This document shows positions 42,494 through 50,729 of a stretch of DNA of 64,000 nucleotides, in pieces. Location of the stretch: NCBI GenBank assembly GCA_963711725.1, contig CAVQFO010000027.1, positions 1 to 64,000 on the forward strand. Direction: 5' to 3'. The position numbers and the translations under genes were made by a program. Position 1 is the first letter of the stretch; each line of letters starts with the position of its first letter. Origin of the DNA: CAVQFO01 sp963711725. Lineage in GTDB: Bacteria; Pseudomonadota; Gammaproteobacteria; Nitrococcales; Aquisalimonadaceae. Below the pieces are notes generated by a model. The model did not search any database, was not told the DNA's origin, and was given only the letters and a program-made list of their open reading frames with translations.

Positions 42494-42656
42494 GCGCTAC
42501 TTCCTTCGATTGCGTTGGGCGGGTGGCACGAACAACGCCGGACGGGCCTCGCGGATTCGGAGACGCCGCCGACGTGCTGTCGGGCCGGCATTATAGCGGA
42601 TCTGTTCGGGGATGTCGGGGGGACCGACGGGCTGTCTGCCCGGCGAGGATGCCGGT

Positions 42657-42944
42657 TCAGTCTTCGATGTTGTACTGCTGCAGCTTCTTGCGCAGGGTGC
42701 CGCGATTCAGCCCCAGGATGCGGGCGGCCTTGGTCTGATTGCCGCCGCAGTAGCGCAGAACCGACTCCAGCAGCGGCACCTCCACCTCGGCCAGAACCAT
42801 GCGGTACAGATCAGTGCACTCATGGCCGTCCAGGCAACGAAAATATTCCATCATGGCCTCGCTCACGCAGGCCCGGATGGGCCCCACCTTGGAGGCGTCC
42901 GATTGTTCCGATTCGGAATTGTGCACTACCGCGTACTGGCTCAC
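42657..42944 (-). CDS. fis: Nucleoid protein Fis
   Basis: DNA-bending global regulator. 95 residues if read from GTG 42944, which has GAGGT nine bases upstream and gives the usual length; ATG 42992 would add 16 residues. The C-terminal helix-turn-helix GNQTKAARILGLNRGTLRKKLQQY is nearly identical to E. coli Fis, and LYRMVLAEVEVPLLESVL matches the dimer core. In many gammaproteobacteria fis follows dusB; here no dusB precedes it. Confidence 0.93.
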   Translation of the reverse strand: MSQYAVVHNSESEQSDASKVGPIRACVSEAMMEYFRCLDGHECTDLYRMVLAEVEVPLLESVLRYCGGNQTKAARILGLNRGTLRKKLQQYNIED

Positions 42945-43336
42945 AGCGTTTTTACCTCGGCAAATCCAGGTCACAGGTGAAACAGGTGGCATCGCCAACT
43001 CGGCATCCAGCAGGTTGATCGAATGCAACAGGCCTGGGGCCGCTTTACGCGGTCTGTTTCGTCCGTGGAGTGGAAGACACGGCGCCATTCTCGCAGCAGG
43101 GAAAACGGCTCGGAGTCTTCTCGAGGCCCGGCAGCCCTTTCAGGTTAGCCAACCGCAGGCATTTTTCTAGCCCCCCGTCGCAGGTGTCCGACAGACGGGG
43201 GATTCCCGACGCCGCGGACGGGCCGGAGATCATAACGCCAAACGGGTCGGCGATTAAAGCGGGCACGGGCCACCGCGTGAATTGCTTCGCATGAACCGCA
43301 CCCGCTGCCGGAGGAGCTCCCCGCGGACACCGACCA
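42945..43336. other. Gap upstream of fis where dusB is expected
   Basis: No gene that I can support in 392 bases. The region between the DUF3426 gene and fis is where dusB sits in many relatives. Short minus-strand frames here do not show the DusB opening (APMAGVTDRPFR) convincingly. Confidence 0.5.
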
Positions 43337-44473
43337 TCACTTCACTTCAAATCGATATTGATCGGCTCCGGTTCCCGGGTCCTTGATGATCAACCGTGCT
43401 GCCACGGGCCGCTGAGGCGGCATGCCGTCCGCCAACGCATCCTTCAACTCATCATCGCTCAGGTACTGGCGCGGATGAAACCAGCGACTACCCGTTTCCC
43501 GTCCACGGGCATCCATCAGGGTGAGCTTGAGCAGCGGATAGGGTTGTGGAAAGGGCGCCTCGTTCACCAGCAGTGCCTTGGCCAGCAGGGCGTTCTTGGT
43601 CTGCGGGGCGGCGGTGACATCGCTGCGCAGGATCCGGATCTGACTGACATCCTTGCGAAGGGGAAGATCGCAGCCGAGTTGCGAGCACATGAATTCCAGC
43701 CACGGCCGAGCCTCGGGATAGCGGGCCAGATCCGCGCGCATGAAATAGGTGTACTGAAAGACCAGCAGCACGGTCAGCAGCAGCACGCCAAGGGACCATA
43801 GCAGTGTCCGCCCGGGGTGATACGGCTGCTCGACCCCGCCCTCGGGCAGCTCGGGCTCCAGCTCCATGCCCCAATAGCCGGCGTCCGAGCGATTCGGTTT
43901 GCCAAGCTCCGCGGGCGCCTCATCGTTCGGCGCCAACCCCGGCAAATCGGGCTGACTCAGGTCCACGTCGTCGTCTCTGCCCGCGGTCAACAGCGGTTCC
44001 GACTCGACCGCTTCCGGCTCCGATTCGGGTTCGGGCTCGCGTTCGAGGTTCGGCTCCAGCGCCTGGGGCGGCACCGGCGGCTCGGATTCGGGTTCATGGG
44101 AGACCACGCGAAATTCGTCGACCAGGGCGCCTTCGTCGTCGATGGCCTCGCCCAGGTCGGTGGCGGCGTCGGGCGGGCCCACCAGCTCATCCATTTCCGC
44201 AGCCGGGCCGGTGCCCTCCTCTTCGCTTTCCGAGGCCGGGACCTCAGGCTGTTTCGCGTGTTCGGCGGCCCGGGCACGCGCGGCATCCACGCCACTCTTC
44301 CAAGCACTGCCGTAGCGATCCACATCGAGGTTTTCGGGGAGGGCGTCGGTTACGGTGGCCAGCGCGTTGAACACATGCTGGCACATGCAGCAGCGCACAC
44401 GGCCGCCAGCCTGCCGCAGTTGCTCCGGGGTGATCCGGAACAAGGTCGCGCATGTAGGGCACTGGGTATACAT
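43337..44473 (-). CDS. Zinc-ribbon (MJ0042-type) / DUF3426 membrane protein
   Basis: About 378 residues from ATG 44473. The N-terminal ribbon CPTCATLFRITPEQL..CCMCQHVF (two CxxC) is followed by a long acidic, low-complexity region (about 60-215, many Glu/Pro repeats). A single membrane helix (LLWSLGVLLLTVLLVFQYTYF, about 228-248) and a C-terminal DUF3426 domain (about 255-378) follow. It is commonly found beside prmA and fis/dusB, as here. Function unknown; possibly envelope-linked. Confidence 0.9.
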   Translation of the reverse strand: MYTQCPTCATLFRITPEQLRQAGGRVRCCMCQHVFNALATVTDALPENLDVDRYGSAWKSGVDAARARAAEHAKQPEVPASESEEEGTGPAAEMDELVGPPDAATDLGEAIDDEGALVDEFRVVSHEPESEPPVPPQALEPNLEREPEPESEPEAVESEPLLTAGRDDDVDLSQPDLPGLAPNDEAPAELGKPNRSDAGYWGMELEPELPEGGVEQPYHPGRTLLWSLGVLLLTVLLVFQYTYFMRADLARYPEARPWLEFMCSQLGCDLPLRKDVSQIRILRSDVTAAPQTKNALLAKALLVNEAPFPQPYPLLKLTLMDARGRETGSRWFHPRQYLSDDELKDALADGMPPQRPVAARLIIKDPGTGADQYRFEVK

Positions 44474-44567
44474 CAACGCGCACCGTCCAGAAGGGTAATC
44501 AACCGCCTCGACAGTCGCTCGGCGGTGCGCCCATCATAGCCCAAAGTCGAAATCGGGCGCCCGTCTC

Positions 44568-45443
44568 TCAGCATCGCGTTCCGTGCAGCATGATCCAGCC
44601 GCCCTTCTGCGCCGGCTCGCCCCAGGCCACCGCGTCGCCATAGGCCTGCCGCACGGCCTCGGCCTGATCGGCGAGAATGCCCGACAACGCCATGACCCCG
44701 CCGGGCCGCACGGCGGCGATAAGCACGGGCGCGAGATCGATCAGTGTACCGGCGAGAATATTGGCCACCAGAATATCCGCCTGCCAGGAGGCCCCGCCAT
44801 CCGCCCCGTGCAGGCTGAGGCGCTGGGCCACGCCGTTGCGTTCGGCGTTTTCGGCGCTGGCGGTCAGCGCCTGGGGGTCATTGTCCACGCCAACCGCCTC
44901 TTCGGCCCCCAGCAGCAGGGCGGCAATGGCCAGCACCCCCGAGCCGCATCCGAAATCCAGCACGCGCTGACCAGCGGGATCGATACGGTCCAGCCATTCA
45001 AGGCACATCGCCGTAGTCGCGTGGGTCCCCGTTCCAAAGGCCAGCCCGGGGTCCAGGCGCAGATTCACCGCCTTGGGATCGGGCGGTTCCACGTTGGTGG
45101 GACAGACCCACAGGCGCCGCCCGAAGCGCATGGGATGGAAATCGTCCATCCACGCCCGCTCCCAGCAGCGGTCCTCCAGAATCTCGGCATGCCATTGTTC
45201 GGGGGAAGCGCCCAGCGCGCTGTGTACGGCCGCGAGCAAGGGCACCGGATCCGTGCCGTGCTCGAACAGGGCATTGACCTTGGCCTGCCGCCACAGGGGC
45301 GCCTGGCCAACGCCGGGTTCCAAAACGGGGGGGCCGCCGGGATCCAGGTAACTCACGGACATGGCGCCCAGATCCTCCAACACCGTTTCGATGCCGGGGA
45401 CTTCGCTGTCGCGTGCCAGAAAGGAAATCTGCACAAATGGCAT
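44568..45443 (-). CDS. prmA: Ribosomal protein L11 methyltransferase
   Basis: Trimethylates L11 using S-adenosylmethionine. 291 residues. An N-terminal substrate-recognition domain (WERAWMDDFHPMRFGRRLWV) is followed by LDPGLAFGTGTHATT, SAM motif VLDFGCGSGVLAIAA and the NILA motif in ILVANILAGTLIDLAP. Complete and of normal length. It lies upstream of the DUF3426 gene on the same strand. Confidence 0.95.
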   Translation of the reverse strand: MPFVQISFLARDSEVPGIETVLEDLGAMSVSYLDPGGPPVLEPGVGQAPLWRQAKVNALFEHGTDPVPLLAAVHSALGASPEQWHAEILEDRCWERAWMDDFHPMRFGRRLWVCPTNVEPPDPKAVNLRLDPGLAFGTGTHATTAMCLEWLDRIDPAGQRVLDFGCGSGVLAIAALLLGAEEAVGVDNDPQALTASAENAERNGVAQRLSLHGADGGASWQADILVANILAGTLIDLAPVLIAAVRPGGVMALSGILADQAEAVRQAYGDAVAWGEPAQKGGWIMLHGTRC

Positions 45444-45527
45444 GGATTCGAAAGAGTTGACGGCAAAGGGCAGAGAATAGCATGCCCCCGGAGCCTCAAC
45501 TATGCCCGAGCCGTGGCCCGCGCGGGT

Positions 45528-45863
45528 TCAGTGATCGGAAGCGACGCAGGAAGCGGCCTGCTCCCGTGTGAAGAACTGCCTGCCGCGCAGGAACCCGGCT
45601 TCGAGGGAGGCGTTGACCGTTTTCACCCGACCGTTGTCATGCCGTTCGGCGACGATGCACTCAGGGAGGCCATCGAGGCAATGATAGGGCGCCGGCGAAC
45701 CGTTGGCGGTAAGGGCGGGATAGACATCGCCGGTCTCGAGATTCCGGAAGGCGGGGCAGAATCCGCGGCAAGCGTTATTCTGACTGACGCCGCCGGTATG
45801 CCGGTAGGCAAAGTTTTCGCGTCGCAGCTGCCTGTCTGTCATGACCCTGGACATGTGGGACAT
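45528..45863 (-). CDS. Uncharacterised small protein (111 aa)
   Basis: The frame is open further upstream; ATG 45863 (MSHMSRVMTDRQ) is a guess. The conserved-looking core reads PYHCLDGLPECIVAERHDNGRVKTVNASLEAGFLRGRQFFTREQAA, a globular pattern with no signal or membrane segment and four or more Cys/His residues. I do not recognise a named domain. It sits alone between prmA and ppa on the minus strand. Confidence 0.55.
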   Translation of the reverse strand: MSHMSRVMTDRQLRRENFAYRHTGGVSQNNACRGFCPAFRNLETGDVYPALTANGSPAPYHCLDGLPECIVAERHDNGRVKTVNASLEAGFLRGRQFFTREQAASCVASDH

Positions 45864-45990
45864 CTCCAAGCGGGTTTCCCCCGCGCACGTGGCCCGGATA
45901 CATTTCAGGCCCCCTTTCGGGACCCGCAAAACCATATGCTGCAGTGCACACTGCGCGGAATTATAGGGACATTTGACGAGAAGTCCAGAC

Positions 45991-46033
45991 GGGGCACGGT
46001 GAATCCCGGTCTGCGTATTCCCCACCGTGCCCC
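45991..46033 (-). terminator. Hairpin downstream of ppa
   Basis: GGGGCACGGTG pairs with CACCGTGCCCC across 21 bases, 32 bases beyond the ppa stop. There is no clear T-run, so its role as terminator is uncertain. Confidence 0.4.
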
Positions 46034-46064
46034 GGGAAGGCGCGGTGGGGAATGCTTGCGGGCC

Positions 46065-46613
46065 CTAAAACTTGGGCTTGACCTCGGCGCTTCGGAAGCG
46101 TTCCACGGCCAGCTTGATCTCTTCCTTGGCCGCGGCCGCGTCCTTCCAGCCCTGGATCTTGACCCACTTTCCGGGCTCCAGGTCCTTGTAGTGCTCGAAG
46201 AAGTGCGTGATCTGGTTGAGCAGCAGTTCGGGCAGATCGTTGGGCCCCTGAATGCCCTTGTACATGCCGCTGAGCTTGTCCACCGGCACCGCCAGCAGCT
46301 TGGCATCCTCGCCGGATTCGTCGGTCATCTCCAGCATGCCGATGGGGCGGCAGCGGACAACGGAACCAGTGATCACGGGGACTGGGGTGATCAGCAGCAC
46401 GTCGGCGGGATCGCCGTCGTCGCACAGGGTGTGAGGGATGTAGCCGTAGTTGCAGGGATAGTGCATGGCGGTGGCCATGAAGCGATCCACAAACATGGCG
46501 CCGGTGTCCTTGTCCACCTCGTACTTCACCGGCTCCCCGCGCAGCGGGATTTCGATGATGACGTTGATGTCGTCCGGGACGGCCTTGCCGGTGCTCACGC
46601 GATCCAGATTCAT
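46065..46613 (-). CDS. ppa: Soluble inorganic pyrophosphatase
   Basis: Family I PPase hydrolysing pyrophosphate to phosphate in the cytoplasm. 182 residues from ATG 46613, with GGGAGG upstream. Metal-binding motifs are intact: KYEVDKDTGAMFVDRF and GDPADVLLITP (the D-(S/G)-D-P-x-D signature appears as DDGDPADVL). It faces the divergent membrane pyrophosphatase gene, with a repeat-filled gap between them. Confidence 0.95.
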   Translation of the reverse strand: MNLDRVSTGKAVPDDINVIIEIPLRGEPVKYEVDKDTGAMFVDRFMATAMHYPCNYGYIPHTLCDDGDPADVLLITPVPVITGSVVRCRPIGMLEMTDESGEDAKLLAVPVDKLSGMYKGIQGPNDLPELLLNQITHFFEHYKDLEPGKWVKIQGWKDAAAAKEEIKLAVERFRSAEVKPKF

Positions 46614-46692
46614 GAAAATACCTCCCTTGAAGCAGTAGTGTGTCCGGACGCTTCCACCACGACCCCGAAACTCGGCGGCCAATGGTCTATGG

Positions 46693-46795
46693 TTTAAGGT
46701 GACATTGATTTATGTACGCGTCCGCCACCGCGACTACCCAGATGACCAAAACAGACCTGAGCGCGGACGCGTAAATAAATCAATGTCACCTTAAA
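46693..46795. repeat. 103-bp palindromic element with 33-bp terminal inverted repeats
   Basis: Left TTTAAGGTGACATTGATTTA...(46693-46725) and right (46763-46795) are complementary at 32 of 33 positions. The subterminal GCGTCCGC and the interior CTACCCAGATGACCAAAACA match the element at 62690 read in reverse. It is therefore a diverged member of the same family with different outermost ends. Confidence 0.88.
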
Positions 46796-46841
46796 GAGAC
46801 GCTGAGCCGTTCCCACCACCGGGAGGGCTCGGCGTCTCCTT
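46794..46841. repeat. Short hairpin with GAGACGC ends
   Basis: AAGAGACGCTGAGCC pairs with GGCTCGGCGTCTCCTT around 17 bases. The ends match the terminal sequence of the GAGACGCTGA family. It abuts the larger palindrome and may be a miniature derivative or a separate insertion. Confidence 0.65.
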
Positions 46842-47051
46842 GAGGAAGCTGAAGAAGTGGCCCGCTCGCACGGACGACTTCCTCAGCACCCCATCGGGCG
46901 GGGCGGATTATATAGCATTCAGGCTATAGCTGCCCTCCCCGGAAGGAAAACGGTTCATATCACAAGCCAAACGGTGTCCCACCGGGGTCGGCGGGCATGC
47001 GGTTGCTTATGATGCGAGCCGCCGCACCCCAATAAGAAGGAGAGCGTCCGT

Positions 47052-49055
47052 ATGACAGCGGTTTTGCTACCACCCGCACTGGGAGTCGGGGGCCTGATCA
47101 TCGCCATGTTCATCTACGCGATGGTCAAGCGTTACCCCATCGGCACGGGCAAAGTCCCGGAGATCGGCGAGATAATTCATCGGGGCGCCATGGTATTCCT
47201 GCGGCGGGAATACTCCATGTTGGCAATTTTCACCGCGGTGTTGATCGTCCTGCTCTGGATGTTCCTGGGTCCGCGCACGGCGGTGGCCTGCGCGGCCGGC
47301 GCCGGCTGCTCGGCCCTGGCTGGCTACATCGGCATGAACACGGCCACCCGCGCCAACTTCCGCACCACCGCCGCCGCCCACGATCAAGGCCCGGCCGCGG
47401 CCTTGTCGGTGGCGTTCTTCGGCGGCTCCATCATGGGGCTGTCGGTGGCCTCCCTCGGTCTGTTGGGGCTGGGCCTGCTCTACTACTTCTTCGGCGGCGA
47501 TCCGGAGACGGCCAACGCCATTCACGGCTTCGGCATCGGCGCTTCAAGCGTCGCCCTGTTCTCCCGCGTGGGCGGTGGCATCTATACCAAGAGCGCCGAC
47601 GTGGGCGCTGATCTGGTAGGCAAGGTGGAAGCCGGAATCCCCGAGGACGATCCCCGCAACCCCGGCGTAATCGCCGACAACGTGGGCGACAACGTGGGCG
47701 ACGTGGCCGGCATGGGCTCGGACATCTTCGAATCCTACTGCGGCGCCATGATCGCCACCATCGCCATGGCCTCGGCGGCGCGTATCAGCGAAATCGCACC
47801 CCTTGGCGCACGCAGCGACTTGATGTTCCTGCCCCTGGCCCTGGCCTCGGCGGGCCTGCTCTGCTCCATCGCCGGCATTCTCGCCGTGAAGCTCAGCGCC
47901 GGAAGTGCGCCGGACAAGGCGCTGCGCACGGGAACCATCGGCGCCACCATCCTGTTCATGATCGCCGCCTACTTCGTGATCGCGGGCCTGGATGTCAGCG
48001 CCTATGTCTGGGGCGCGGTGCTGGCCGGTGCCTTTGGCGGCATCATCATCGGCCTGGTCACCGAGTACTACACCGGCGGGGCGCCCGTGCGGGCCATTGC
48101 CCGGGCCGGCGAAACCGGCCCGGCCACGGTAATGATCACCGGCCTGGCCACAGGCATGCAGTCGGTCGCCATTCCCATCCTGACCATCTGCGGCATCATC
48201 TACGTGGCAAACGCCCTGGTGGGCCTCTACGGCGTGGGCATCGCCGCCGTGGGCATGCTCTCCACGGTGGGCATCACCATGGCCATCGACGCCTACGGTC
48301 CGGTGGCGGACAACGCCGGCGGCATCGCCGAGATGGCGGAACTGGGCGAGGACACCCGCAAGATCACGGACTCGCTGGATGAGCTGGGCAACACCACAGC
48401 GGCCATCGGCAAGGGTTTCGCCATCGGCGCCGCCGCCCTGGCGGCACTGGCGATCATCACGGCCTACGTGGAAACCGTCCAGCTGCACGTGCAGAACTTC
48501 AACCTGGAACTGGGCAACCCCAACGTGCTGATCGGCCTGTTCATCGGCGGCATCATCCCCTTCCTGATCGCCTCGATGACAATGACGGCCGTGGGGGACG
48601 CGGCGTTCGAGATGATCCACGAGATCCGACGCCAGTTCCGGGAGATCCCCGGCCTCATGGAGGGGACCGCCGAACCGGATTCCGACCGCTGCGTGGACAT
48701 CGCCACCACGGCGGCACTCAGGAAAATGGTGCTGCCCGGCGTGCTGGCGGTTGCCGCTCCGGTGGTAGTCGGTTTCGGTATCAGCGCTGCCGCGCTGGGC
48801 GGCATGCTCGGCGGCGCGCTGCTGGGCTGCGTGCTGTTGGCGCTGATGATGTCCAACGCGGGCGGCGCCTGGGACAATGCCAAGAAGTACGTGGAGAAGG
48901 GTAACTACGGCGGCAAGGGCTCGGATGTCCACCGGGCTGCCGTTGTGGGCGACACCGTGGGCGATCCGTTCAAGGATACGGCCGGTCCGTCCATGAACAT
49001 CCTGATCAACGTGATGGCAATCGTCAGTCTGGTGATCGCGCCGCTGTTGGGATAG
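47052..49055 (+). CDS. hppA: Membrane-bound ion-pumping pyrophosphatase
   Basis: Couples PPi hydrolysis to export of H+ (or Na+), conserving energy. 667 residues and about 16 helices. The PPi/Mg sites are intact: YTKSADVGADLVGKVEAGIPEDDPRNPGVIADNVGDNVGD, and DAYGPVADNAGGIAEMA, with KKYVEKG and DTVGDPFKDTAGPS near the C-terminus. The GNTTAA motif (Ala where K+-independent enzymes have Lys) indicates a K+-dependent type. Ion specificity is not decided here. It is convergent with the PPi-phosphofructokinase gene, with a REP palindrome between. Confidence 0.95.
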   Translation: MTAVLLPPALGVGGLIIAMFIYAMVKRYPIGTGKVPEIGEIIHRGAMVFLRREYSMLAIFTAVLIVLLWMFLGPRTAVACAAGAGCSALAGYIGMNTATRANFRTTAAAHDQGPAAALSVAFFGGSIMGLSVASLGLLGLGLLYYFFGGDPETANAIHGFGIGASSVALFSRVGGGIYTKSADVGADLVGKVEAGIPEDDPRNPGVIADNVGDNVGDVAGMGSDIFESYCGAMIATIAMASAARISEIAPLGARSDLMFLPLALASAGLLCSIAGILAVKLSAGSAPDKALRTGTIGATILFMIAAYFVIAGLDVSAYVWGAVLAGAFGGIIIGLVTEYYTGGAPVRAIARAGETGPATVMITGLATGMQSVAIPILTICGIIYVANALVGLYGVGIAAVGMLSTVGITMAIDAYGPVADNAGGIAEMAELGEDTRKITDSLDELGNTTAAIGKGFAIGAAALAALAIITAYVETVQLHVQNFNLELGNPNVLIGLFIGGIIPFLIASMTMTAVGDAAFEMIHEIRRQFREIPGLMEGTAEPDSDRCVDIATTAALRKMVLPGVLAVAAPVVVGFGISAAALGGMLGGALLGCVLLALMMSNAGGAWDNAKKYVEKGNYGGKGSDVHRAAVVGDTVGDPFKDTAGPSMNILINVMAIVSLVIAPLLG

Positions 49056-49061
49056 ATGGCT

Positions 49062-49131
49062 TTCGCGGCGGCGAGCGCCGCTCCTACACGGGGTTCGAAC
49101 GACTCGTAGGAGCGGCGCTCGCCGCCGCGAA
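49062..49131. repeat. REP-type palindrome, copy 3 (variant GGCGAGCGCC)
   Basis: 26-base perfect arms (49062-49087, 49106-49131), the same design as the copies at 10623 and 37233. Position 10 of the left arm is G for A, with the compensating C for T in the right arm. It lies seven bases after the hppA stop, so it may also act as the hairpin at the message end. Confidence 0.9.
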
Positions 49132-49298
49132 TCTCCGGCCCGATCATTCTTCAAGCATGGTGCAACCCACGAAGCACACGAAGAAAAAAGCCTCTCCCTA
49201 ATCGAAAACGGAGTCGCGCAATCGCTGGGATTCCGTCACCTAAAAACCTTCGTGTTCCTTCGTGATCCCTTCGCGACCTTCGTGTCCCGAAGCGATTA

Positions 49299-50558
49299 TC
49301 AAACCTCAAACGCAGGCAGTTTCTTCTCCACCAGTTCGTTCTTCAGGTGCACGTAATAGGGCAGGCCGTTGCGGTAGGGCGGATAATCCTCGCCCTCGAT
49401 CAACGGCTGGAAATATCGCCGCCCCGCCTCGGTAACCCCGAAGCCGTCCTCGGTGATGTACTCCGGCGGCATCTTGCGCTCCACGTTCGCCACTTCGGCC
49501 AACGCCACTTTGCCGATTTCCCAGCGATACGGGTGGTCGGAGGTGCGCACCACCGTGGGCATGATGGCGTTCTCGCCGGCCAGGGCGAATTCCACTGCGG
49601 CCCGGCCCAGGGCATAGGCCTGTTCCACGTCCGTGCGCGAGGCGATGTGCCGGGCGGCACGCTGCAGATAGTCGGCCACGGCGTAGTGGTATTTATAGCC
49701 GTGGGCCTCCTTGCACATCTCCGCAATCACCGGCGCCACGCCGCCGAGCTGCTTGTGGCCGAAGGCATCCGCGCCACCCATCTCGGAAAGAAACTTGCCG
49801 TCCTGATTGCGCGCACCCTCGGAAACCACCACCACGCAATAACCGTATCGCTCGACGCAGTCCTGGACCCGGGCCAGGAAGGCCGATTGATCCAGCGGCA
49901 CTTCGGGCAGGAGGATGATATGCGGCGGGTCGCCCTCCTTCTCGGCCGCCAGGGCCGAGGCCGCGGCGATCCAACCGGCGTGGCGGCCCATGACTTCCAG
50001 CACGAACACCTTGGTGGAGGTCTCGGCCATGGAGGCCACATCCAGGCCCGCCTCGCGGGTGGACACGGCCACGTACTTGGCCACGGAACCGAAGCCGGGA
50101 CAGCAGTCGGTCACCGGCAGATCATTGTCCACCGTCTTGGGCACGCCGATGCAGGTGATGGGATAACCCATGCGCTCACCCAATTGCGAGACCTTGTGGG
50201 CCGTATCCTGGGAATCGCCGCCGCCGTTGTAGAAGAAATAGCCGATGTCGTGGGCCTTGAAGACCTCGATCAGGCGCTCGTACTGGGCCCGGTTTTCATC
50301 CAGCCCCTTGAGCTTGTAACGGCAGGAACCGAAAGCGCCGGACGGCGTATGCCGCAGCGCGGCTATGTCCTCAGCGGATTCCCGGGAGGTGTCGATCAAT
50401 TCCTCGTGCAGGGCGCCGAGAATGCCGTTGCGTCCGGCGTACACCGTGCCGATGCGGTCCGGATTGGCGCGTGCGGCTTCGATCAAACCGCAGGCCGATG
50501 CGTTGATGACGGCGGTCACGCCGCCGGACTGGGCGTAGAAGGCGTTCTTAGGAGCCAT
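49299..50558 (-). CDS. pfp: Pyrophosphate-dependent 6-phosphofructokinase
   Basis: Reversibly phosphorylates fructose 6-phosphate using PPi, usable in glycolysis and gluconeogenesis. 419 residues from ATG 50558. The phosphoryl-donor loop FFYNGGGDSQDTAHKV and the motif GVPKTVDNDLP (Lys where ATP enzymes have Gly, a PPi marker) assign it to the PPi group. MGRHAGWIAA binds the sugar phosphate. It is convergent with hppA and near ppa, forming a pyrophosphate cluster. Confidence 0.92.
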   Translation of the reverse strand: MAPKNAFYAQSGGVTAVINASACGLIEAARANPDRIGTVYAGRNGILGALHEELIDTSRESAEDIAALRHTPSGAFGSCRYKLKGLDENRAQYERLIEVFKAHDIGYFFYNGGGDSQDTAHKVSQLGERMGYPITCIGVPKTVDNDLPVTDCCPGFGSVAKYVAVSTREAGLDVASMAETSTKVFVLEVMGRHAGWIAAASALAAEKEGDPPHIILLPEVPLDQSAFLARVQDCVERYGYCVVVVSEGARNQDGKFLSEMGGADAFGHKQLGGVAPVIAEMCKEAHGYKYHYAVADYLQRAARHIASRTDVEQAYALGRAAVEFALAGENAIMPTVVRTSDHPYRWEIGKVALAEVANVERKMPPEYITEDGFGVTEAGRRYFQPLIEGEDYPPYRNGLPYYVHLKNELVEKKLPAFEV

Positions 50559-50632
50559 GGCGTCCCTCTCTCGGCTGAATCCCGACGCGCGCCGGGCGAA
50601 GGTTCGCGCGTCACGCGCAAGTGGAAACCGAA

Positions 50633-50663
50633 CCGCCGGGAGCGTTGTGCGCGCTCCCGGCGG
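50633..50663 (-). terminator. Hairpin terminator candidate after cfa
   Basis: CCGCCGGGAGCG pairs perfectly with CGCTCCCGGCGG around seven bases. On the minus strand it is followed by TTCGGTTTCC. It lies 67 bases after the cfa stop. Confidence 0.6.
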
Positions 50664-50729
50664 AACCGGGCGGTAGCATATCCGAAAACGGATCACCCCT
50701 GAACCGGGCGCGATCCGGCCTGCTTGCAA

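Larger units (their letters stand above)
46614..47051. other. Gap between divergent ppa and hppA
   Basis: The gap contains a 103-bp near-perfect palindromic element (46693-46795) abutted by a 48-bp hairpin (46794-46841). The remaining 200 bases should hold the hppA promoter; AAGAAGGAG before ATG 47052 is its ribosome site. No other gene seen. Confidence 0.6.

Noticed and set aside
40916..43018. 700-aa plus-strand frame
   Set aside because: Antisense shadow of purH, which is certain; composition is of the Gly/His/Leu shadow type.
43045..43330. Possible dusB remnant upstream of fis
   Set aside because: A weak similarity to the DusB opening could be imagined in one minus-strand frame, but no stretch matches well enough.
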